From: Chitinophaga flava
GTDB lineage: Bacteria > Bacteroidota > Bacteroidia > Chitinophagales > Chitinophagaceae
Length of the DNA stretch: 64,000 nucleotides
Direction: 5' to 3'
Assembly: GCF_003308995.1 (NCBI RefSeq)
Contig: NZ_QFFJ01000002.1
Span: 1,116,001 to 1,180,000, forward strand
Below are positions 36,084 through 44,525 of this stretch, piece by piece (the stretch's first letter is position 1; every line of letters begins with the position of its first letter). The notes below the pieces were generated by a model, which saw nothing but the letters and a program-made list of their open reading frames with translations, did not search any database and was not told the origin of the DNA. A program made the position numbers and the translations under genes.

Positions 36084-39000
36084 ATGCTGAAAAAATTTAT
36101 CGATAACCCGGTATTGTCTACTGTCATCTCCATTATCATTGTGATACTGGGGTTGCTGGGACTGCTCTCTTTGCCCATCTCACAATATCCGGAAATAGCC
36201 CCGCCCACGGTGGAAGTAACCGCCGCCTACCAGGGGGCCAACGCTGACGTAGTCATGAAAAGCGTCATCATCCCGCTGGAAGAACAGATCAACGGGGTGG
36301 AGCACATGACCTATATGACGTCAAAAGCGAGCAACGACGGCACGGCCGTGATCACGGTCAATTTTAAACAGGGCACCGATCCCGACCTGGCCGCTGTTAA
36401 CGTACAAAACAGGGTGGCCAAAGCCACTGGCCTCATGCCGGCGGAGGTGATCAAAACCGGTATCACCACCACCAAAAAACTCAATAGTGAAGTGTTTGGT
36501 TTCCTGTTGTACAGTGAAAACAAATCCTATGACGAGAACTTCCTCGATAACTACATGCGCATCAACATTATCCCCGAACTGAAAAGAATACCTGGTGTAG
36601 GAGATGTGCAGACATGGAGTGATCGGGCCTATTCTATGCGCATCTGGCTTCGCCCCGATGTAATGGCTTCCTATGGCCTGGTGCCAGACGATGTGATCGC
36701 CGCTCTCGCAGAACAGAACATAGAAGCAGCCCCCGGCAAACTGGGCGAAAACAGTAAAAAAGCATTTCAGTACATCCTGAAGTATACCGGCCGCCTCGAA
36801 AAGCCCGAACAGTTTGAAGATATCGTCATCCGCGCTACCGGCAATGGTCAGCTGCTGCGCCTCAAAGATGTGGCAGAAGTAGAACTGGGTGCTTTTAACT
36901 ATACCATGAGTCTTAATGCACAGGGGTATCCTGGTTCCGGTGGCGGTGTTAGTCAGACGGCCGGTTCCAATGCACATGAAGTGGTAAAGGAAGTGGAAAG
37001 AGTATTCGAAAAAGCCAAAGCCAATTTCCCGCCGGGCGTGAAGATGGCCGTTTTCATCAACGTGAACAATTTCCTCGACGCCTCTATCGCCAAACTGATA
37101 CAAACCATTTTTGAAGCTTTTATCCTGGTGTTCATCGTAGTATTCATCTTCCTGCAGGATTTCCGTTCTACACTCATCCCCGCTATCGCTGTACCAGTGG
37201 CTATTATCGGTACCTTCTTCTTCCTGAAGATATTCGGGTTTACACTGAATCTGCTCACGCTTTTTGCGCTGGTGCTGGCCATCGGTATTGTGGTGGATGA
37301 TGCCATCGTAGTAGTGGAAGCGGTACATGCCAAACTGGACCAGGGCGCCAGGTCCGCCAGGAAAGCAACGATGCACGCGATGAGCGAAATCAGCACAGCC
37401 ATTGTTTCTATCACCCTCATTATGTCGGCGGTGTTTGTGCCGGTAACCTTCATCACTGGTTCTGCAGGGGTGTTTTATAAACAGTTTGGTCTCACACTGG
37501 CAGTGGCTATCATCATCTCCGCAGTCAATGCACTGACGCTCAGTCCAGCACTCTGCGCCATCCTGCTCAAACCACATGATCCCGCAGCACATGCTAAAAA
37601 GACCCTGCTGCAGCGGTTTTATACTGCTTTTAATGCTGGATTTGCTGCTGTAACGGGAAGGTATATACGTATTGTAAAATTCCTGATAGCCCGAAAATGG
37701 CTGGCACTGGGCGCTATCGCCGTGTTTGCCGGTATTCTGGTGTTTTTCCTGAAAACAACACCTACCGGTTTTGTACCCAACGAAGACTCCGGCGCCATCT
37801 ATGGGGATATCATCCTGCCACCCGCTTCTACCATGGATCAGACATTGAAGGTCCTGGATCAGATAGACAGCATCTCCCGTGCAATGCCTGAAGTGGCCGT
37901 TACCTCCGGCGTGACTGGTATGAACCTCATCAGCGGTACCGGCGGCTCCTATGGTGCCATGTTCATCGCCCTCAAACCATGGAAGGAAAGGACAGGGCCA
38001 GGCCAGGACATCAACAGCCTGGTAGCAAAACTGTTCCAGCAAACAGCCTCCATTAAGGGAGCCAACATCATCTTCTTTGCAGCACCTACGCTGCAGGGTT
38101 TTGGTAACAACAGCGGCTTTGAAATGCAGCTCCTCGACAAAACAGGCGGTAGTTATAAAGACTTCGGCGCAACAGTAAACAAGTTCATGGAGCAACTGAA
38201 CAAACGCCCGGAAATCATGTACGCCGCTACACCTTTTAATACCAATCTGCCACAATATGAAGTGAAGGTAGATGTGGCCCGCTGTAAGGAAGCCGGTGTA
38301 GAGGTCAACAGCCTGCTCCGCACCATGCAGGGATACCTGGGTGGTATCTACGCATCAGACTTTAACCGCTTTGGCAAACAATACAAGGTGTTGTTACAGT
38401 CCAATCCCAACTTCCGCGCGGAAGAAACAGATCTGAATAAAATCTTCGTCCGCAATAACAAAGGAGCAATGGCGCCGGTATCTGCTTTCCTCACCCTGCA
38501 AAAAACCAGTGGTCCGGAATTCATCAACCGCTTTAATCTGTATACTTCCGCTGCCGTATCAGGAGCGCCCAACAAGGGTTATAGCTCCGGCGATGCTATC
38601 AGGGCTATTAAAGAAGTAGCTGCAGCCACGTTGCCACGCGGTACAGACTTCGACTTCAGTGCCCTGACAAGGGAAGAGATCTCCAGTGGTAGCCAGACCA
38701 TGCTCATTTTTGCTTTGTGTCTGTTGTTTGTTTATTTCCTGCTGAGTGCTCAATATAAAAGTTATATCCTGCCTTTTGCAGTACTGCTGTCATTGCCGAT
38801 AGGGCTGGCAGGCGCTTTCCTGTTTGCCCGCCTGGCAGGCCTCGACAATAATATCTTCCTGCAGATCAGTCTCATTATGCTGATAGGGTTGCTGGCCAAG
38901 AACGCCATCCTGATAGTGGAGTTTTCTGTGCAACGGCGTAACAGCGGGTTAAGCCTGGTAAGGGCAGCGATCTCCGGTGCAGCCGCGCGTTTGAGGCCTA

Positions 39001-39245
39001 TCCTGATGACATCTTTTGCTTTCATCTTCGGCTTGTTGCCGCTGATGCTGGCATCCGGTGTAGGTGCGCTGAGTAATCGCTCCATCGGCACCGCAGCCGT
39101 AGGTGGCATGTTGATCGGTACCGTGTTCGGTGTATTTGTGATACCTGCACTCTTTGTCCTGTTCCAGGCTTTGCAGGAACGGATCAGCGGTAAAACACCC
39201 AGAGAGAAAGAAGCGGAAGAACTGCTGGAAGAAATGGCGATGTAA
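36084..39245 (+). CDS. RND multidrug efflux permease (AcrB/HAE1 family)
   Basis: A 1,053-residue inner-membrane proton antiporter, the usual length for AcrB/MexB. It opens MLKKFIDNPVLSTVISIIIV and LPISQYPEIAPPTVEV, the HAE1 signature. Transmembrane helix 4 has GIVVDDAIVVVEAV with the proton-relay pair Asp405/Asp406, and the helix-10 to helix-12 region has LIMLIGLLAKNAILIVEFS and AARLRPILMTSFAFIFGLLPL. Two large periplasmic loops carry the drug-binding porter domain (for example GVSQTAGSNAHEVV). Substrates cannot be read but hydrophobic drugs, detergents or bile-like compounds are typical. It works with the adaptor upstream and the outer-membrane factor that starts 26 nt downstream. Confidence 0.95.
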   Translation: MLKKFIDNPVLSTVISIIIVILGLLGLLSLPISQYPEIAPPTVEVTAAYQGANADVVMKSVIIPLEEQINGVEHMTYMTSKASNDGTAVITVNFKQGTDPDLAAVNVQNRVAKATGLMPAEVIKTGITTTKKLNSEVFGFLLYSENKSYDENFLDNYMRINIIPELKRIPGVGDVQTWSDRAYSMRIWLRPDVMASYGLVPDDVIAALAEQNIEAAPGKLGENSKKAFQYILKYTGRLEKPEQFEDIVIRATGNGQLLRLKDVAEVELGAFNYTMSLNAQGYPGSGGGVSQTAGSNAHEVVKEVERVFEKAKANFPPGVKMAVFINVNNFLDASIAKLIQTIFEAFILVFIVVFIFLQDFRSTLIPAIAVPVAIIGTFFFLKIFGFTLNLLTLFALVLAIGIVVDDAIVVVEAVHAKLDQGARSARKATMHAMSEISTAIVSITLIMSAVFVPVTFITGSAGVFYKQFGLTLAVAIIISAVNALTLSPALCAILLKPHDPAAHAKKTLLQRFYTAFNAGFAAVTGRYIRIVKFLIARKWLALGAIAVFAGILVFFLKTTPTGFVPNEDSGAIYGDIILPPASTMDQTLKVLDQIDSISRAMPEVAVTSGVTGMNLISGTGGSYGAMFIALKPWKERTGPGQDINSLVAKLFQQTASIKGANIIFFAAPTLQGFGNNSGFEMQLLDKTGGSYKDFGATVNKFMEQLNKRPEIMYAATPFNTNLPQYEVKVDVARCKEAGVEVNSLLRTMQGYLGGIYASDFNRFGKQYKVLLQSNPNFRAEETDLNKIFVRNNKGAMAPVSAFLTLQKTSGPEFINRFNLYTSAAVSGAPNKGYSSGDAIRAIKEVAAATLPRGTDFDFSALTREEISSGSQTMLIFALCLLFVYFLLSAQYKSYILPFAVLLSLPIGLAGAFLFARLAGLDNNIFLQISLIMLIGLLAKNAILIVEFSVQRRNSGLSLVRAAISGAAARLRPILMTSFAFIFGLLPLMLASGVGALSNRSIGTAAVGGMLIGTVFGVFVIPALFVLFQALQERISGKTPREKEAEELLEEMAM

Positions 39246-39271
39246 TTTTTCTGATTTTAAAAGTAACAACG

Positions 39272-40651
39272 ATGAACAACAAATATACCTGGCTGGTGGC
39301 AATTGTACTGCTGACAGCTGCCTGCAAGGTCACTGAGCGCTACCAACGGCCGGAACTCCCTGCTGCAGCGCAGTACCGCGATCATGCCGGTACGGATACC
39401 AACACGATTGCAGCCAAACCCTGGCAGGAATTTTTTACGGATACACTATTGCAACAACTAATTGCACGAGGTATCCGTGAAAACCTGGACCTCAAAATGG
39501 CCATGCAGCGTATTGTGGCGGCACAGGCAGCCCTGAAACAGAGTAAGCTGGCCTTTCTTCCGGATGTTAATGCAAATGCTTCTGTTAAACAGTCCAGGCT
39601 GGCCTTCCCGCAAGGGTATGGTCTGGTAAATAATGCTACACAGTATGATGTGGGTGTCACTGCCAGCTGGGAAGCGGATATATGGGGTAAACTACGTAGC
39701 AGCAAAAGAGCCGCACAGGCAGCGTTATTAAACACTGTGGCTGCACAGCAGGCCATACAAAGCAGTCTGGTGGCTGATATCGCCAGTACGTATTATACAC
39801 TGCTGGCACTGGACCAGCAACTGCTGGTATTACAGCAAACGCTGGATAACAGAAAAGAAGATGTGAGCAGTATGCGCGATCTGAAAGCCTCCGGTGTGGT
39901 AAACGGTGCTGCAGTAGTACAAAGTGAAGCCAACCAGTACGCCGCTGCCGTAGCCATTCCTGATGTAAAACGACAGATCAGAGAAACAGAAAATGCGTTA
40001 TCCATACTCCTGGCATTACCGCCAGGACCCGTGGTCCGCAGCGTGATGTCGGCCCAGCAGTTGCCGCAGGACCTGTCTACCGGCGTGCCCGCTCAACTGC
40101 TGCAATACCGGCCCGATGTGAAAGCCGCGGAATATGCTTTCCGTCAGGCTTTTGAAAATACCAATATTGCCCGCACGGCCTTTTATCCTTCCCTCAGCAT
40201 CACTGCTGCCGGTGGTTTCTCCAGTTTCGACTTCAGTCAGTGGTTCACCAACAGCGGCCTGTTTGGTAATATCATCGGCGGACTCACACAGCCTGTTTTT
40301 AACAAAGGTCTTAACAAAGCCCGGCTGGCCACCGCCACCGCCAGACAGCAGGAGGCATTATATAACTTCAGTAAAACTATGCTGACAGCAGGGAAGGAAG
40401 TATCAGATGCCCTTTATTCGCTGGCATCTGCTTCAGAAAAAAAGGAAAGTCGTGAAAAACAGCTGGCATCACTGGAGAAAGCAGTAGACTTCACCAAAGA
40501 ACTGTTGCGTTACAGCTCTGCTACCAACTATACAGATGTGTTAACCTCTGAACAGAATTTATTAAGCGCACAGATGGGCGGTATTAATGATCAGCTGCAG
40601 CAATGGCTGGCGGTGATTGCATTGTATCGTTCCCTTGGCAACGGTGATTAA
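39272..40651 (+). CDS. RND outer membrane efflux channel (NodT/OprM family lipoprotein)
   Basis: A 459-residue outer-membrane factor with lipobox LTAAC, lipidated Cys18, followed by the typical KVTERYQRPELP. Two OEP repeats (about 55-245 and 265-455) contain the long helices of the TolC tunnel: ENLDLKMAMQRIVAAQAALKQ, then LPDVNANASVKQSR in the first, and RPDVKAAEYAFRQAFENTNI, then FYPSLSITAAGGFSS in the second. The protein completes the tripartite pump. Its last codons and TAA stop (40649-40651) lie inside the left arm of the long inverted repeat at 40644-40810, so the extreme C-terminus (GD) may have been altered by insertion of that element. Confidence 0.94.
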   Translation: MNNKYTWLVAIVLLTAACKVTERYQRPELPAAAQYRDHAGTDTNTIAAKPWQEFFTDTLLQQLIARGIRENLDLKMAMQRIVAAQAALKQSKLAFLPDVNANASVKQSRLAFPQGYGLVNNATQYDVGVTASWEADIWGKLRSSKRAAQAALLNTVAAQQAIQSSLVADIASTYYTLLALDQQLLVLQQTLDNRKEDVSSMRDLKASGVVNGAAVVQSEANQYAAAVAIPDVKRQIRETENALSILLALPPGPVVRSVMSAQQLPQDLSTGVPAQLLQYRPDVKAAEYAFRQAFENTNIARTAFYPSLSITAAGGFSSFDFSQWFTNSGLFGNIIGGLTQPVFNKGLNKARLATATARQQEALYNFSKTMLTAGKEVSDALYSLASASEKKESREKQLASLEKAVDFTKELLRYSSATNYTDVLTSEQNLLSAQMGGINDQLQQWLAVIALYRSLGNGD

Positions 40652-40810
40652 TACTGATTTTACTGATGTTCCTGATGAGCGAAGACAAAAGCGAAGATCA
40701 ACAAGAAGATGATAAGACCAACAGCCAGGCATTTTTAAGTAAACAGGTTTTGCAAGTCTTCGCTTTAATCTTCGCTCATAAGGAACATCAGTAAAATCAG
40801 TATTAATCAC
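40644..40810. repeat. Long inverted repeat (54-bp arms), MITE/REP-like
   Basis: The 54 bases at 40644-40697 are the inverted complement of 40757-40810 with only three mismatches; the outer 29 bp pair perfectly. The 59-nt loop shows no open frame of note. Each arm contains a doubled GCGAAGA unit. The left arm begins in the last two codons of the efflux channel gene. The sequence ATTAATCACAGTT at the right border (40802-40814) recurs at 40821-40833, inside the end of the convergent gene. It may also terminate both genes, although there is no T-run. Confidence 0.85.
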
Positions 40811-40814
40811 AGTT

Positions 40815-42488
40815 TCAGGAATTAATCACAGTTATGAGTTGAGTATAATATTCAGCCAGTGGACCTTTCTTTTTGGCCAGTGCGGCGATTTTGTCTTTAG
40901 CTCCCCAAATAAACCAACACAGATGTTCTACCTCATAACCTTCCAGGGAAGCTGTGTTTTCCAGCAGTAGTGCCATGTTTTCGGCTGTTTCAAAGGCTTT
41001 CAGCTCTTTAATGGGTTTGATGTTGTCTGATGCGCATTGCAGTAAGTCCAGGAGAGTAGGGATGGTGCCTGGATGTACGCCATACTGCTGTACAAACTTC
41101 AGGAGGAAATGGTTTTGAACAGACTGGTGTTCATCGTCTACCTGTTTGAGGTACTCGCGCAAGAGCGGGAAGTAACTGTCACTGGCCAGTGCCAGGCCAA
41201 ATATGGCGTAGGTACCAGGACAGCAGCATTGTTCTGCTTCCACATCATTGTACCATTCAAATTCGTGACGGATAGCCAGTCTGACATATTGCTCCAGTAG
41301 CGGGTACAGTCCGGGGTATTGCAGGGCATTGGCAAAGAAGCGCTGGGTAGATGACTTGCCCAGTCCTTTGATAGGAAGAACTTCTTTGTTTTTGGATTTG
41401 CATTTTATTTCGTAGCTGGGCGGGAAGTCTTTTTCCAGCAGGTTGCAGATGAACGTAATAGCCTTGCCATAAGATTCTTCTGTTTCATTTTTAAATGCAA
41501 TGCTGAAAGTGGTAAATACATCGTTGGCGGTACAGGTAAGGTCAGCATCGCTGTATTGCATATCCTCCTTGCTGAAGGTGCCGCTGCCGGTTTTCAGGAT
41601 GTTGCCGGCCTGTTTGCTGCCCAGCTCTTTGGCTTTTTCGATGAAGCCCACCCCGTTAGGCCTGCTGTAATTGGGTTCATACCGAACGATGCTGATACCT
41701 GCATAGGTTAGCAGGTCGAGCTGTGATTCGGAAGGCACCGGCCGCTGACCGGGATCTATTAAGGTATATACCGGGCCTGCCCAGCCGTTGCTGGCAACGT
41801 TATAATACACCGGCAGAAAATGTTCTTCTACCCAGCATCTGAGCGCATAGGTGATATAATGCTGATGCGTACGTTGTAAATCTTTATTGCTTTTGTTGAG
41901 CTCACGTATCTTTTCAAAAATAGCTTTGATGGCTGGCACGTCTGGCTCCGGGTATAAGGCCGGAGAAAGCAGATGCTGTGCCAGGAAGGTAGTGTCCAGA
42001 TCTTTGGTGGGATGCTGTCCTTCTTTTATTTTTTGGGTGAGATAAAGATCTATTTGTTTTAATAAGGCTGTTTTTTTGACTTCGCTGGTTGTTTTCAGTG
42101 CGGTCAGTCTAAGGAATTTTTCGTCGATCCTGAATTTGGCGAATACTTCAAACTTGAAGTCCAGCAAGGGATTGTTATCGTAAGTGCGATACAGTTGTTC
42201 CAGCTGTTGCTGCAGGAGCGGCATCAATTGCGCCACATCTTCGGCGGTGAGCGGAGCATCCGGGAAATCGGTTCCTTCGTATTTCAGGTCGGGCCGGCTA
42301 TCTCCTTTATCAATAAAACAATGCACGGCTCCTTTGTAATAAAAAAAACGTACATAATTGTATATGCCGGATTGCAGGGTAGAGCGGCGGGTGATATTGA
42401 CAGCGTCGGTTCTCTCGTCCATCTTCTGCAGCAGTTGGCCTACGGCAGTGGTAATATCGTTGACAATCGTCTGGTGGCGGTTTTCCAT
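40815..42488 (-). CDS. Uncharacterised 557-residue protein
   Basis: I do not recognise this protein with confidence. It has 557 residues, no signal peptide or transmembrane helix, and is probably cytoplasmic and largely alpha-helical. Visible features are a KGAVHCFIDKGDSRPDLKYEG stretch near residue 55, a CCC run at about residue 422 (EAEQCCCPGTYAIFGLALAS), a HEAT-like helical C-terminal half (YFPLLREYLKQVDDEHQSV; TIPTLLDLLQCAS), and a terminal WFIWGAKDKIAALAKKKG. The last codons (TVIN) are written in one copy of the 13-bp repeat ATTAATCACAGTT at 40821-40833. It stands alone, convergent with the RND operon and divergent from the DUF3995 gene. Confidence 0.75.
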   Translation of the reverse strand: MENRHQTIVNDITTAVGQLLQKMDERTDAVNITRRSTLQSGIYNYVRFFYYKGAVHCFIDKGDSRPDLKYEGTDFPDAPLTAEDVAQLMPLLQQQLEQLYRTYDNNPLLDFKFEVFAKFRIDEKFLRLTALKTTSEVKKTALLKQIDLYLTQKIKEGQHPTKDLDTTFLAQHLLSPALYPEPDVPAIKAIFEKIRELNKSNKDLQRTHQHYITYALRCWVEEHFLPVYYNVASNGWAGPVYTLIDPGQRPVPSESQLDLLTYAGISIVRYEPNYSRPNGVGFIEKAKELGSKQAGNILKTGSGTFSKEDMQYSDADLTCTANDVFTTFSIAFKNETEESYGKAITFICNLLEKDFPPSYEIKCKSKNKEVLPIKGLGKSSTQRFFANALQYPGLYPLLEQYVRLAIRHEFEWYNDVEAEQCCCPGTYAIFGLALASDSYFPLLREYLKQVDDEHQSVQNHFLLKFVQQYGVHPGTIPTLLDLLQCASDNIKPIKELKAFETAENMALLLENTASLEGYEVEHLCWFIWGAKDKIAALAKKKGPLAEYYTQLITVINS

Positions 42489-42605
42489 GCGGGTTAAATT
42501 GAATGAAACTTTTTTATCGGCAGCAAATTAGGAAAAATACCAGTCATTCTGTGGAGTAGGAATGATTATATGATATTTATCAGGACGACGTGAAAGTGAA
42601 CAGAC

Positions 42606-42613
42606 TACCTTTG
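42606..42613 (+). promoter_or_regulatory. Promoter -7 box for the DUF3995 gene
   Basis: TACCTTTG fits the Bacteroidota -7 consensus TAnnTTTG exactly. It is only 10 nt upstream of the first ATG (42623) and 19 nt from the second (42632), which favours the second ATG as the true start. I see no clear -33 element. Confidence 0.4.
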
Positions 42614-42622
42614 TATATATAA

Positions 42623-43051
42623 ATGTTTGTTATGTTACTACCTATAGTTATTAATACCTGTGTTTTTATTTTTTTATCAGCAATTCATTTTTATTGGGCT
42701 TTTGACGGAAAATGGGGAGTAGGCGGTGTAGTGCCAGTGAATGCAGAAGGCCGGCAGATGCTGGACCCAGGCAAGTTTGGAACGATAATAGTGGCGCTGG
42801 GACTCCTCGCTTTTGCACTGGTAACAGTTGGGAATACGGGTGTTTTTGATGCCCTGGTGGGCAGAAGTGTGATCATCTGGGCCACCAGGGGTATTGCACT
42901 GCTTTTTACGCTGAGGGCTATCGGAGATTTCACCTATGTAGGCTTCTTCAAAAAAATAAAAAATACAACCTTCGCCCGCAATGATACCCGGATATTTTCT
43001 CCGCTTTGTGTGCTGATCGCTGTATTGAGTATCATGGCGTCTATGGCATGA
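42623..43051 (+). CDS. DUF3995-like four-helix membrane protein
   Basis: A 142-residue membrane protein with four hydrophobic helices (about 5-25, 52-74, 82-100, 122-140). It shows the DUF3995 pattern: AIHFYWAFDGKWGVGGVVPV after helix 1, then RAIGDFTYVGFFKKI before the last helix. DUF3995 proteins are small integral membrane proteins of unknown function. A second in-frame ATG at 42632 (MLLPIVINTCVF) is a likely alternative start given the promoter position. It is monocistronic; the next gene is on the other strand. Confidence 0.75.
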   Translation: MFVMLLPIVINTCVFIFLSAIHFYWAFDGKWGVGGVVPVNAEGRQMLDPGKFGTIIVALGLLAFALVTVGNTGVFDALVGRSVIIWATRGIALLFTLRAIGDFTYVGFFKKIKNTTFARNDTRIFSPLCVLIAVLSIMASMA

Positions 43052-43167
43052 TAAGATGTTAACTCTCCGGAGGTAAAAAGTCATTTATCAGAGAACGCAG
43101 TGCTATCAGTAGTTCAATGATGAAAAGGAACACTCGTTCCAGCGGGTATCTTATAACCCGTCCGAAG

Positions 43168-43677
43168 TTATAACACTGCTCCATAGAATTTTTTGTAGTA
43201 GGCAAATTTCTGTGACATGGTTTTCCTTGTCTCCGGAAGACCTTCGTTATGTAGTTTTTTGAACCAGGTAAGTACTGTTTCACTGAATTGATTATATCCC
43301 TGTGCATAGGTGATAGCGTCTGTGAGTTTGCAAGTGGTGGCGTCGTCCTGCTGCCAGTAGGCTGCTATGGCCTGACATATGCCGGGAGTGAGGGTGGCGT
43401 CGTAGCATTTTACCAGGCAACGGGCGCTGAGGGCTGCTCTGTCGGGATAATTCATCAGCAGAAAAAACAGGAAGTGTTTCAGGGATGTTACATCGGATCC
43501 GTTCAAATGTAGGGCGGCCAGGTCCGGGCGATGGGATAGCGCCTGCTGAAAAGTTGCGTCGTCGTATTTATTCATAGCATGTCTTTCCAGGAGCAGCGCG
43601 AGATCGTTGATAGCGGTGATATGGCTGTCAGACGGGGCTTGGCAGTCTGCTGTTAACTTTTCCAGTAATGTTTGCAT
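43168..43677 (-). CDS. Uncharacterised 169-residue helical protein
   Basis: Not recognised. The protein has 169 residues, no signal peptide and no membrane segment, and is predicted by eye to be all-helical (SHITAINDLALLLERHAMNK; SLKHFLFFLLMNYPDRAALS; GICQAIAAYWQQDDA). Cys11, Cys87, Cys91, Cys101 and Cys115 show no metal-site spacing. It is divergent from the MarR-family gene at 43784 across 106 bp that contain three TTTCGTT half-sites, so it may be controlled by that regulator. The 116 bases after its stop contain nothing I can support. Confidence 0.65.
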   Translation of the reverse strand: MQTLLEKLTADCQAPSDSHITAINDLALLLERHAMNKYDDATFQQALSHRPDLAALHLNGSDVTSLKHFLFFLLMNYPDRAALSARCLVKCYDATLTPGICQAIAAYWQQDDATTCKLTDAITYAQGYNQFSETVLTWFKKLHNEGLPETRKTMSQKFAYYKKFYGAVL

Positions 43678-43696
43678 GTGAAATAATTAATTACGG

Positions 43697-43750
43697 TTTC
43701 GTTCTTTATCTTCGTAAAGAAAGTGCATTTTCGTTATAAAAAGAACGAAA
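43697..43750. promoter_or_regulatory. Candidate MarR operator: three TTTCGTT half-sites
   Basis: TTTCGTTCTTT at 43697-43707 is the exact inverted complement of AAAGAACGAAA at 43740-43750. A third half-site, TTTCGTT at 43729-43735, faces AACGAAA at 43744-43750 with an 8-nt spacer. A weak -7-like sequence TATTTTTA (43757-43764) follows, so the sites overlap the likely promoter of the MarR gene and lie in the shared region with the divergent gene. Confidence 0.5.
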
Positions 43751-43783
43751 TCGTTTTATTTTTAACCGGAACCGTTTAATTGT

Positions 43784-44521
43784 ATGAGCCAGTTACTGGA
43801 ACTTATTGCTGAATGGGAGGCTTATTCGGAGCATGTCGGAAAACCGGCAGTAGCTGATTTTTGTGAGCATTACCTGCGCCGCCATGCTAAGAAGAAAAAA
43901 GAAAAGACCGCCATCCCCGCACACGACATGGACGGCGTAATCACCGAACTGGTAGGCCGCATGAGCGCCATGCACACCACCTACGCCAAAATGATCCTCA
44001 AAGAGCTCCCGGATATTGAGCTGGAATGGTTTTACCTGCTCAACATCATCAAATACAAAAAAGAAGCAAAAAAAACCGATATCATCAGCCTGGGACTGAT
44101 GGAACAATCCACCGGCATCGATATCCTCAACAGGATGCATAAAAAAGGCTTTATCACAGAAAAAAACAACCCGGAAGACAAAAGGGCCAAACTGATCAGC
44201 ATCACCGACAAAGGAAATACCCTGCTCAAAAAAATCGGCAGCTACCTGTATAAAGTGACTTACCTGTTGTACCATGATGTACAGGAAGAAGATAAACAGG
44301 CGCTGATACGCATTTTGGGCAGCTTACAGCACCGGCATCAGCAGGTATTGCTGGAAAACAAACACCGCAAAATAGATGAGGTGCTGCAACAGCTATACGG
44401 AAAAGATGCACCGGAGGAAGCGGCCGCCGCTTTCAGCAAACAGATAAAACAAAAGGAAAAGATAATGGCCTCCCAAAAAGGAGAGCAGGTAGACGATATC
44501 ATTCGATCACTTTATAAATAA
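43784..44521 (+). CDS. MarR-family transcriptional regulator
   Basis: A 245-residue regulator, longer than the usual 140-160 residues of MarR proteins. The winged-helix domain lies at about 75-160: ELEWFYLLNIIKYKKEAKKT, DIISLGLMEQSTGIDILNRM as recognition region, and the wing FITEKNNPEDKRAKLISITDKG. A lysine-rich N-terminal extension (RRHAKKKKEKTA) and a C-terminal extension of about 55 residues (KIDEVLQQLYGKDAPEEA to the end) are additional. It probably binds the inverted repeats upstream and so controls itself. The AraC gene starts 4 nt after its stop, so the two regulators are co-transcribed. Confidence 0.85.
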   Translation: MSQLLELIAEWEAYSEHVGKPAVADFCEHYLRRHAKKKKEKTAIPAHDMDGVITELVGRMSAMHTTYAKMILKELPDIELEWFYLLNIIKYKKEAKKTDIISLGLMEQSTGIDILNRMHKKGFITEKNNPEDKRAKLISITDKGNTLLKKIGSYLYKVTYLLYHDVQEEDKQALIRILGSLQHRHQQVLLENKHRKIDEVLQQLYGKDAPEEAAAAFSKQIKQKEKIMASQKGEQVDDIIRSLYK

Positions 44522-44525
44522 CCTT

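Noticed and set aside
36321..38255. Long minus-strand open frame of 644 codons
   Set aside because: It lies fully inside the RND permease gene, is rich in His, Cys and Gln, and has no protein-family character; it is a by-product of codon bias on the opposite strand.
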